This document shows, one piece after another, positions 18,805 to 25,299 of a stretch of DNA of 45,334 nt (positions within the stretch are counted from its first letter, which is position 1; each line of letters begins with the position of its first letter). The notes under the pieces were generated by a model. The model saw only the letters and a program-made list of their open reading frames with translations, was not told the origin of the DNA and ran no database searches. Source of the DNA: Elusimicrobiaceae bacterium (GTDB taxonomy: Bacteria > Elusimicrobiota > Elusimicrobia > Elusimicrobiales > Elusimicrobiaceae); assembly GCA_028700325.1 (NCBI GenBank), contig JAQVSV010000012.1:1-45334 (forward strand). Reading direction: 5' to 3'. Made by a program: the position numbers and the translations under genes.

Positions 18805-20376
18805 ATGATTAACGGTAAATGGAGGAAACTGCCGGTTCTGTTCGCGGCGGTATTGCTGGCCGGCAATTGCGCGTTCGCAAAAACCGTGGTGCTTTACCAT
18901 ACCGGCGATGTGCACGGCTGGTATGCGGCCCGGCCGGCCAGATGGGACATCAAAAATGCCAGCCGCATGATTGGCGGGTTCGCCGCGCTCGCGGCAAAAG
19001 CCGGACAGGAAAAGGATAAGGTGATATTTCTTGATTCCGGCGACATATTCCAGGGCACGCCCGAGGGAAACCTGACCCGCGGACAGGCTTCGATAACGCT
19101 GATGAACCTGCTGGGCTATTCCGCGCTCGCGCTGGGCAACCATGAGTTCGATTACGGGCAGGAACCGCTGAAAAAAGCGCTGGCGCAAGCGAAATTCCCG
19201 GCGCTGTCGTGCAATATGTATCTCCGGGCGGACGGAACCAGGGTGCCCTATGTGAAGCCCTACACCGTGCTTGATGTCGGAGGCGCGAAGATCGGAGTCA
19301 TAGGGGCGACGATCGAGGAAACCGCCGTAGCCACCATGCCGGCGAATGTGGAGGATATCGAGTTCCGCAACCGCGCGGAAGAAGTGAAGAAAGCGGTTGC
19401 CGAGCTGAAAAAACAGGGCGTGGAAAATATTATAGTGCTTACGCACGGCGGCGTATGCGGCAAGTGCACGGGCCGGCTGGTGGATTCGCAGGATATAAAG
19501 TTTTCCGAATGGGACGAAACGGAAGGGAATCTTTCCATCGCGCGCGCTTGCCGCGGCGCCATAGCGCTGGTGCTGGGCGGACATACTCACGCGGGCTTGA
19601 AAAACGGTTATTACGATGCCGTGTCCGGCACATGGTTCGCAGAGGGGTACAATTACCTGTCTTATGTGGACCGGATCGAGCTCGATATTGACGACAACAC
19701 CGGCCGGATGAAAGTGAGCAAAGTGGAGCTTGAACCGCTCTGGGCGGAGAAGGAGGACGGGAAAGTGCTGGCCGCGCTCAAACCCATACAGGACAGCATA
19801 GCCCTGGAAATGGACCGCCCGATCGGCGAAACGAAAGACAATCTGGTTTCGCTCGGTGTCCGGTTCGATTCTCCGCTGGGGAACTGGTCGGCCGATGCGA
19901 TCCGCGATGCGGGCAACGCGGAAATAGGGTTCCATAATTCGCACGGCATCCGCGCCGATATCATGGCCGGCACCATAACTTACCGGTCCGTTTATCAGGC
20001 TTTCCCGTTTGAAAACACGCTTGTCACGATGGAACTGACCGGCGAGCAGATCGCGCGGGTGATGAAGGATAATCTCAGCCATGTCGGCAGCGGCATGCAG
20101 GTGTCCGGGCTTACTGTCGTTTACTCCACCGACGAGCGCGGCAATGTGGACGAACTGGTGCTTGACGTGAACGGTTCGCCGCTCAGGCCCGGCGCGGTTT
20201 ATCGCGTCGCGACAAATAATTATCTGGCCGGCGGCGGCAGCGGCGGGATGGTGTTCAAGGAAGGCCGCAATATGGTGGATACCGGCATTTCCATTCGGGA
20301 TTACATCATTGACCGTATAAAAAAGGAAACTCCGGTGAGCGAGCCGGAGTCTGGACGGATCAGGCGGGTTGATTAA
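18805..20376 (+). CDS. Exported bifunctional metallophosphatase/5'-nucleotidase (UshA-like)
   Basis: 523 residues from ATG 18805, preceded by a strong GGGAGG site. Residues 1-21 form a signal peptide (basic start, hydrophobic core, A-F-A cleavage), placing it in the periplasm. The metallophosphatase domain keeps all metal and catalytic motifs: T-G-D-V-H-G (D-x-H), D-S-G-D-I-F-Q-G-T-P, G-N-H-E-F-D-Y-G, L-T-H-G-G and L-G-G-H-T-H. The C-terminal 5'-nucleotidase domain has the substrate-side N-S-H-G-I-R and Y-Q-A-F-P-F-E-N. It should dephosphorylate nucleotides or other phosphate esters. An earlier in-frame ATG at 18757 lies inside asnB and lacks the signal peptide. The next gene is a divergent paralogue with broken motifs. 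Confidence 0.92.
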   Translation: MINGKWRKLPVLFAAVLLAGNCAFAKTVVLYHTGDVHGWYAARPARWDIKNASRMIGGFAALAAKAGQEKDKVIFLDSGDIFQGTPEGNLTRGQASITLMNLLGYSALALGNHEFDYGQEPLKKALAQAKFPALSCNMYLRADGTRVPYVKPYTVLDVGGAKIGVIGATIEETAVATMPANVEDIEFRNRAEEVKKAVAELKKQGVENIIVLTHGGVCGKCTGRLVDSQDIKFSEWDETEGNLSIARACRGAIALVLGGHTHAGLKNGYYDAVSGTWFAEGYNYLSYVDRIELDIDDNTGRMKVSKVELEPLWAEKEDGKVLAALKPIQDSIALEMDRPIGETKDNLVSLGVRFDSPLGNWSADAIRDAGNAEIGFHNSHGIRADIMAGTITYRSVYQAFPFENTLVTMELTGEQIARVMKDNLSHVGSGMQVSGLTVVYSTDERGNVDELVLDVNGSPLRPGAVYRVATNNYLAGGGSGGMVFKEGRNMVDTGISIRDYIIDRIKKETPVSEPESGRIRRVD

Positions 20377-20417
20377 CCGGGCCGGCCGCGGCGCCGGCGG
20401 GGGATTGCGGAAAGAAG

Positions 20418-22001
20418 GTGAATCTTACGGTCATAAGAACAATTGTTGCCATGTTCCGGCGCGCGGCTGGCGGATTGCGTGCCGGAGCGTGGCTGTTTGT
20501 GGCGGCGGCTATGGTTCCGCTGCTGCCGGCCGGCTGCAGCAATAACGCTGAAATAGTCATTTACCATACCGCCGACGTGCATGGCGCCTATTGGCCGCGC
20601 ACTCTGCCCGGAGGCGACAGGCAGGGTGGCGGCTATGCGGTGCTGAAAAGCCTGCTCGACGCTGAAAAGGCGCCGTATCTGCTGCTGGGCGGAGGCGATT
20701 GGTTCATGGGCACGCCGGAAGGGCAGTTCTCGCACAAAACGTCGGCCGTATGGCTGATGAACGATGTGGGGTATACGGCCGCCTGTCCGGGCGGGATGGA
20801 TTTTGCGGAGGGCTGGTCGGATCTGGCCGAGATGCTTAAACAGGCCCGGTTTCAGGCGCTCGGCGCGAATGTCTATTCCGCGAAAACCGGCCGGCGGGTC
20901 GAGTTTTTAAGCCCGTATATGATTCGTGATTACGCCGGCCTGAAAATAGGGATTTTCGGGCTGGTGGGCACGGACGTGTACAAAACGGTTCCGGCGCGCA
21001 GTCTTGGCGGGCTGCGAATAACCGATCCAATCGAAGAAGCCGCCCGGGTGGTTCCCGAACTGCGCAAAAAAGGCTGCAAACTTGTTATAGCTGTTACGCA
21101 TATAGGCCTGAATTCCTACGGCCAGTCCGAAAACGCGGATGACGCGGCGCTGGCCGCGCGCGTGCCGGGGATAAGCGTCATTTTAGGCGGCAATTCGCAT
21201 ATCGAAACGGAACACCCGGTGAAAATAGGGGAAACTTACATAGTGCATTCCGGGGCCATGCTTGCCAAGGTGGGCCGGCTGAGCCTGGGCATCAATTCCT
21301 ATACCGGCCGGATAACGCGGTTCCGCTACCGGCTGATACCGCTGGAAAGCGACCGGTACGGAGAGGATGAAAAAATCAAGGCGCGGCTGGCGGAAATACG
21401 CGCCGGCGTTGACAAGCTGCTTGACCGCGCGATCGGGCGGAGCCGTGAAGAACTGACCCATTCCGGCGGCGGCGAAACTCCGCTGGGCGACTGGATGACC
21501 GACTGTTTCAGCCGCTGGCTCAAAACCGACGCCGCGCTCCTTAATTATTCCGCGTTGCGCAACGCCATGCCGGCCGGCCGGGTGACCGAGCGCGTGCTGT
21601 ATGACATTTACCCCTATAACGACCAGATGATGCTTATCAAATTGCGCGGCGAGGATCTGCGCGCGGTGCTGGAAGCCGGGCTTTCCAGCCCGGATGGCCG
21701 GCTGCAGATTTCCGGCATTACCGTTTATTATAATCCGGCCGGGCTGGCCGGCGGCAAAATAACGCGGGTGCTGGTAGGCGGCAAGCCGCTGGACGACTGT
21801 AAAACATATCATCTGGCCGCCACCGACAATATGATGGCGGGCGGCAGCGGGTATGGCGGGCTGGGCCGCGCGGTGGAGTTTTCCAATACCCGCGAACTGG
21901 CGCGGGAACGGGCGGCCTGGTGTTTTTATACCCGCCAGCTGGCGACTGCGCCCGAGGGCGGCCGCTGGATAGAGCAGCAGCCGCAGACAGAGCCCGACTG
22001 A
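20418..22001 (+). CDS. UshA-like lipoprotein with degenerate active site (putative pseudoenzyme)
   Basis: 527 residues from GTG 20418, which has a GGAAAG site. A hydrophobic leader ends L-L-P-A-G-C, a plausible lipobox. The protein aligns with its upstream neighbour along its whole length. D-V-H-G and G-G-D-W-F are kept, but G-N-H-E-F-D is replaced by G-G-M-D-F, removing the catalytic Asn-His pair. L-G-G-H-T-H has become L-G-G-N-S-H, and the C-terminal N-S-H-G-I-R has become Y-S-A-L-R. Hydrolysis by the family mechanism is therefore unlikely. It may bind ligands, scaffold, or regulate the intact paralogue. Sequence length and frame are intact, which argues against simple decay. The end (W-I-E-Q-Q-P-Q-T-E-P-D) is acidic and polar. 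Confidence 0.85.
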   Translation: MNLTVIRTIVAMFRRAAGGLRAGAWLFVAAAMVPLLPAGCSNNAEIVIYHTADVHGAYWPRTLPGGDRQGGGYAVLKSLLDAEKAPYLLLGGGDWFMGTPEGQFSHKTSAVWLMNDVGYTAACPGGMDFAEGWSDLAEMLKQARFQALGANVYSAKTGRRVEFLSPYMIRDYAGLKIGIFGLVGTDVYKTVPARSLGGLRITDPIEEAARVVPELRKKGCKLVIAVTHIGLNSYGQSENADDAALAARVPGISVILGGNSHIETEHPVKIGETYIVHSGAMLAKVGRLSLGINSYTGRITRFRYRLIPLESDRYGEDEKIKARLAEIRAGVDKLLDRAIGRSREELTHSGGGETPLGDWMTDCFSRWLKTDAALLNYSALRNAMPAGRVTERVLYDIYPYNDQMMLIKLRGEDLRAVLEAGLSSPDGRLQISGITVYYNPAGLAGGKITRVLVGGKPLDDCKTYHLAATDNMMAGGSGYGGLGRAVEFSNTRELARERAAWCFYTRQLATAPEGGRWIEQQPQTEPD

Positions 22002-22103
22002 CGGTTATCTGGCCGGCGGCGTTAAATCCGCGCGAAGCGGCCTGCCTGCTGTTTTAAACAGGCCGGCCGGAATTGGCGTCAGCGCCGCCCGGGTGGAAGC
22101 TGA
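22002..22103. other. Convergent gap with palindromic ctgttttaaacag
   Basis: About 100 bases separate two converging genes. A palindrome near 22048-22060, with ggcctg/caggcc around it (about 22039-22065), could form a bidirectional hairpin. The T and A runs are inside the loop and not after the stem, so terminator function is uncertain. Confidence 0.3.
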
Positions 22104-22649
22104 TTATTTGGTCCGGCGGGTCTGCATGAACATGGTTTCCGGCGCGTTGAGGAAATCCGTTCTGCGCGGCACCCGGGAAATGCGGGTTGCCATGTTAAGC
22201 GCTTTGGTCAGCAGGCCGAGCCCGCATAACATCAGCGCGGCGCCCGCCGCGAAAAAGCTCAGCGGAAACAGCAGAGTCGCCGAAAACGTTTTTTCAATGA
22301 AGATTTCCGGCGCGGCCGGCCGGTAGTAGACGGGAAAAGTGACTTTGTCAGGCATGCTTGAGAATTTTGAAACAGAAATGAACCGGTATTTTTGCCCGTT
22401 GCCGGCCGAAAATTCAACGATCGGGATATAGACCTGCTGCTTGACGAATTCACCCAGAACGGTTTTGTAAAGCGTATAGCTGCGTGTATCTATGCTGCGG
22501 CCCACCGAGGTGGAAGCCGAAGAAATGAACGCGATCCGCTTTGCCAGCAGCGGGAGCGAAAGCACGCAGACCGTCCCGCCCCACAGAAGACAGAGTATTC
22601 CGGCGGTGCAAAGCATGTCTATCCAGCGTTTGGGATCGCGCAGGCGCAT
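22104..22649 (-). CDS. DUF3592-like small membrane protein
   Basis: 181 residues. Two hydrophobic segments (about residues 12-35 and 120-145) flank a soluble part that reads Y-I-P-I-V-E-F-S-A-G-N-G-Q-K-Y-R-F-I-S-V-S, then V-T-F-P-V-Y-Y-R-P-A-A-P-E-I-F-I-E. This matches the DUF3592 pattern (P-V-V-x-F, then V-x-V-x-Y-x-P-x-x-P-x-x-A). The role of DUF3592 proteins is not known; many are inner-membrane proteins with a periplasmic beta-rich loop. The C-terminus is basic. A perfect -10 box lies six bases before the ATG, with no Shine-Dalgarno. It converges on the UshA-like pair and faces away from the zinc-ribbon gene. Confidence 0.72.
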   Translation of the reverse strand: MRLRDPKRWIDMLCTAGILCLLWGGTVCVLSLPLLAKRIAFISSASTSVGRSIDTRSYTLYKTVLGEFVKQQVYIPIVEFSAGNGQKYRFISVSKFSSMPDKVTFPVYYRPAAPEIFIEKTFSATLLFPLSFFAAGAALMLCGLGLLTKALNMATRISRVPRRTDFLNAPETMFMQTRRTK

Positions 22650-22655
22650 ATATAG

Positions 22656-22661
22656 ATTATA
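22656..22661 (-). promoter_or_regulatory. -10 box six bases before the DUF3592-like gene
   Basis: On the minus strand TATAAT (22661 to 22656) ends six bases before ATG 22649. No -35 and no Shine-Dalgarno are evident. Transcription would begin at about the start codon. Confidence 0.5.
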
Positions 22662-22743
22662 GCTAAAACCCGGCGGCCCGGCGCAAAATCCTTCGGCGCG
22701 GCGGCCGCGCCGGCCGAAGCGCCGTTGAAAGGTAAAGATTTTG

Positions 22744-22749
22744 TATAAT
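22744..22749 (+). promoter_or_regulatory. -10 box of the zinc-ribbon gene
   Basis: TATAAT lies 30 bases before ATG 22780. The leader contains a strong GGGAGG site at about 22769-22775. TTGAAA at 22725-22730 is only 13 bases upstream, too close for an ordinary -35. Confidence 0.5.
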
Positions 22750-22779
22750 AAAATAGCTCAGTATATTCAGGGAGGATCA

Positions 22780-23184
22780 ATGATTCAGGTGTCAGTCAAA
22801 TGTCCCAAATGCGGTCACTCGCTTATGGAGCGCGGCCACAAACTGGACGGGAAACCGTCCATAAAGGTTGATTTCTCCTATTCCACGAAGAAAGGCGCGC
22901 TTTATCTGAGCTCGCTTTACGGCAGTTACGCCATAGAAATGCCTTTTGAAATGCCAGAGCACAAGGTGGCGGCGTTCCGCTGCCCGCATTGCCGGGAAGA
23001 TCTGAAGAGTTCCCGCAAGTGCGATGTCTGTGGCGCGCACATGGTGGCGTTCGATCTGAAACAGGGCGGCCAGGTGCAGATCTGCTCGCGCAAGGGTTGC
23101 CGGAAACATGTGTTCGAATTTTCCGACTTCGAAACCGAACTTGAAGCGTTTTACAAGGCATACGCGACCCAGCTGGATGCCTGA
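22780..23184 (+). CDS. Small multi-zinc-ribbon protein of unknown function
   Basis: 134 residues from ATG 22780, preceded by GGGAGG. Four cysteine knuckles are visible: C-P-K-C at about residues 8-11, C-P-H-C at about 68-71, C-D-V-C at about 81-84, and C-S-R-K-G-C near 99-104. They could hold two zinc ions. A beta-rich stretch (residues 25-55) lies between the first and second knuckles, and the acidic C-terminus ends F-E-T-E-L-E-A-F-Y-K-A-Y. There is no signal peptide, so it should be cytoplasmic. I do not recognise a named family; such ribbons bind nucleic acids or protein partners. It is probably cotranscribed with the following membrane protein, ten bases downstream. Confidence 0.75.
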   Translation: MIQVSVKCPKCGHSLMERGHKLDGKPSIKVDFSYSTKKGALYLSSLYGSYAIEMPFEMPEHKVAAFRCPHCREDLKSSRKCDVCGAHMVAFDLKQGGQVQICSRKGCRKHVFEFSDFETELEAFYKAYATQLDA

Positions 23185-23194
23185 GGCGGTTTAA

Positions 23195-24181
23195 ATGACA
23201 AACGGCAACCCCCAGTTTCCGAATAATTCTTTTGATCCGGCCGGTTCGCAGAACCGGCAACCTGGGCAGGCGCCGGAACCCGCGCGCAAAGAGGTGCCGC
23301 CGGATCTGGCGCGGTTTTATATGCCGCGTCAGCCGCAACAGGCTCAGCCGGCCGCGGAAGCCGCCGAGCCTGATCAGCCGGATCAGCCGGCGCGGGAATC
23401 GCAGGCGCTGACCGCGCCGCAGCCGGGGCGCTGGCGGCGTATCAGAACAAGGTTTCTGCAGATTACGGCGGTGCTGGCGGCTGCGGTCATTGGCATCTGG
23501 ATGTTTTTTTCGTCCGTCGTCAAGCGGCAGAATGAAAAGAGCACGGATATTTATAAAGACCAGGCGCTCAAGAAATTCCTTGATAACCGCGGGAAAGCGC
23601 CGGATCCGCTGGCGTTGCAGGCCAAGTCCGACAAAAAAATCTCTACGGGCGCTTTCACCATTGTTGATAACCGCGCGAAGACTTTCAAGCCGCGGGTGGA
23701 GCGCGCGCTGGAGATGATCTGGCGGGCGGACAGGACCGTGTTTTTTGCCCTCAAACGGTATGTGTATGTTATCCGCATGGGCGACGTGACCGATTTCAAA
23801 ATGGAGAACGGCGTGCCCACGATAGTGATGACCGGGCGGACGGCTTTCCGGTCCGAAACCTGGTGCGCCGGCGCGATCGCCCATCAGCTGTTCGTGGCGA
23901 TGAATTATGTCGCGCAGCAGCGCGAGCAGAAGCGCAAAACGCTGCCCGCCGGGCTGGCGCCGGCGGCGCCTTCGGCGGATGAAGCTGTCGCCATACCGGT
24001 TGACTACAGCGACCTGGACTCGATAGAATTTTTCGAAAAGAAAGCCGACGCGTTCCAGTATAAAATCATGCTGGCGATCGACGCGCCGGGCAACGAGCTT
24101 AACGCGATCCGCAATCGCGCCCCGCATGATTATTCCTATACGCATGATGGGATCTATCAGCCCGGCCAGATCGGGAAATGA
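23195..24181 (+). CDS. Proline/glutamine-rich single-pass membrane protein with a zincin-like remnant
   Basis: 328 residues. Residues 1-80 are low complexity, rich in Pro, Gln and Ala, and probably disordered. One hydrophobic helix (about residues 88-110, F-L-Q-I-T-A-V-L-A-A-A-V-I-G-I-W) follows and would anchor it in the inner membrane. The C-terminal domain contains S-E-T-W-C-A-G-A-I-A-H-Q-L-F-V-A-M-N-Y, then E-K-K-A-D-A-F-Q-Y-K-I. This resembles zinc-peptidase-like domains with H-E-x-x-H plus a downstream E-x-x-A-x-x-F-Q helix, but the Glu and second His are Gln and Val, so it would not be active in that way. No family name can be given. Its stop overlaps the dus start by four bases. Confidence 0.7.
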   Translation: MTNGNPQFPNNSFDPAGSQNRQPGQAPEPARKEVPPDLARFYMPRQPQQAQPAAEAAEPDQPDQPARESQALTAPQPGRWRRIRTRFLQITAVLAAAVIGIWMFFSSVVKRQNEKSTDIYKDQALKKFLDNRGKAPDPLALQAKSDKKISTGAFTIVDNRAKTFKPRVERALEMIWRADRTVFFALKRYVYVIRMGDVTDFKMENGVPTIVMTGRTAFRSETWCAGAIAHQLFVAMNYVAQQREQKRKTLPAGLAPAAPSADEAVAIPVDYSDLDSIEFFEKKADAFQYKIMLAIDAPGNELNAIRNRAPHDYSYTHDGIYQPGQIGK

Positions 24182-25185
24182 CGCCGTTTGCGCGCCCGCT
24201 GTCTGTCGGCGGAGTTAAACTTTCAAACAATCTGTCTCTCGCGCCGATGGCGGGGATCACCGATTCCCCGTTCCGGCGCGTTTGTCTGCGCGGCGGCGCC
24301 GGGCTCGTCTGCGCCGAGATGGTATCGGCGCGCGGCGTGCTGCATGAAAACGCCAGAACGCAGGCGATGCTGGGTTTCCCGCCCGACGAACACCCCGTTT
24401 CGCTGCAGATTTTCGGCTGCGACGCGGAGGCCCTCGTGTCCGCCGCTCGCGCCGCGCAGGAAAGCGGCGCGGACATTGTGGACATCAATGCCGGCTGTCC
24501 GGTGAAAAAAATTGTTAAGGCCGGGTGCGGCAGCGCGCTGATGCGCGACGAACGCCTGTTCGCCGCGCTGCTTGCGGCGGCGGTTCGCTCCGTTTCCATT
24601 CCGGTGACCATAAAATTCCGCACGGGCCTGCGGGCTGGCGAGCGCATTGGCGCCCGGCTCGCCAGAATAGCCGAAGAAAACGGCGCGTCCGCGGTTACGG
24701 TTCATGCGCGTCCCGCGGCGGCTTTTCACGCCGGCCCGGTTGATCTTGAGGGGCTGGCTGCGGTCTGCGCCGCCGTGAAAATCCCCGTAATCGGCAACGG
24801 CGGAGTGCGGACCTGCGCCCACGCCCGCGCCATGTTCGGGTGCGGCTGCGCGGGCGTTATGATCGGGCGCGGCGCGGTCGGCAATCCGTTTATTTTCAGA
24901 AGCCTCGCCGCGGAGCTTGAGGGCGGGCCGGTTTTCGAACCTTCCGCCGCAGAACGGCTGGCGGGGTTTTGCGAACTGCTGGAACTGAACGCCGCCCGCT
25001 ACGGCGAGCGGGCGGGACTTGTGCGCGCGAGAAAGGTGGCCGGTTACTGGATTCGCGGTTTTGACGGCGCGGCCGCCGCCCGCGGCGCGTTTGTGCGGCT
25101 GGAGAGCATGTCGGAGGCGGCGCGGCTGTTTTCCTCCTGCCTGACCGGCGCGTGGCCGGATAAGCAACCGCCGCCCGGATTCTGA
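24178..25185 (+). CDS. dusB: tRNA-dihydrouridine synthase (DusB-like)
   Basis: 335 residues, normal for a Dus enzyme. The FMN-binding TIM barrel shows A-P-M-A-G-I-T-D-S-P-F-R at the start, Q-I-F-G-C-D near residue 79, the catalytic Cys in I-N-A-G-C-P-V-K-K, K-F-R-T-G, V-H-A-R-P, G-N-G-G-V-R-T and G-R-G-A-V-G-N-P-F. It reduces specific uridines in the tRNA D-loop with NADPH and FMN. The spacing and N-A-G-C-P-V-K-K form point to the DusB subgroup. The ATG overlaps the upstream membrane-protein stop (ATGA, 24178-24181). The subgroup call is less certain than the family. Confidence 0.93.
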   Translation: MTPFARPLSVGGVKLSNNLSLAPMAGITDSPFRRVCLRGGAGLVCAEMVSARGVLHENARTQAMLGFPPDEHPVSLQIFGCDAEALVSAARAAQESGADIVDINAGCPVKKIVKAGCGSALMRDERLFAALLAAAVRSVSIPVTIKFRTGLRAGERIGARLARIAEENGASAVTVHARPAAAFHAGPVDLEGLAAVCAAVKIPVIGNGGVRTCAHARAMFGCGCAGVMIGRGAVGNPFIFRSLAAELEGGPVFEPSAAERLAGFCELLELNAARYGERAGLVRARKVAGYWIRGFDGAAAARGAFVRLESMSEAARLFSSCLTGAWPDKQPPPGF

Positions 25186-25239
25186 CGCGCGGCTGAATGC
25201 GCGGGCTGCCGGGTCGTTTTAAACACCGTTGCGCCGGGG

Positions 25240-25266
25240 ATTGCGCACGCGTTTCGCACGCGCAAT
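25240..25266 (+). repeat. Inverted repeat upstream of mutS
   Basis: A 7-bp inverted repeat (attgcgc at 25240-25246, gcgcaat at 25260-25266) encloses gcgcacgcg- and gcacgcgca-like half sites. It sits where a -35 element of the mutS promoter would lie and could be an operator; no regulator is known. Confidence 0.25.
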
Positions 25267-25284
25267 GTAAACATATAAATTTGC

Positions 25285-25290
25285 TAGAAT
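25285..25290 (+). promoter_or_regulatory. Extended -10 box of mutS
   Basis: TGC-TAGAAT (25282-25290) is an extended -10 that ends nine bases before ATG 25300. There is no Shine-Dalgarno in those nine bases, so the mutS transcript would have almost no leader. Confidence 0.45.
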
Positions 25291-25299
25291 AATCCTGCC

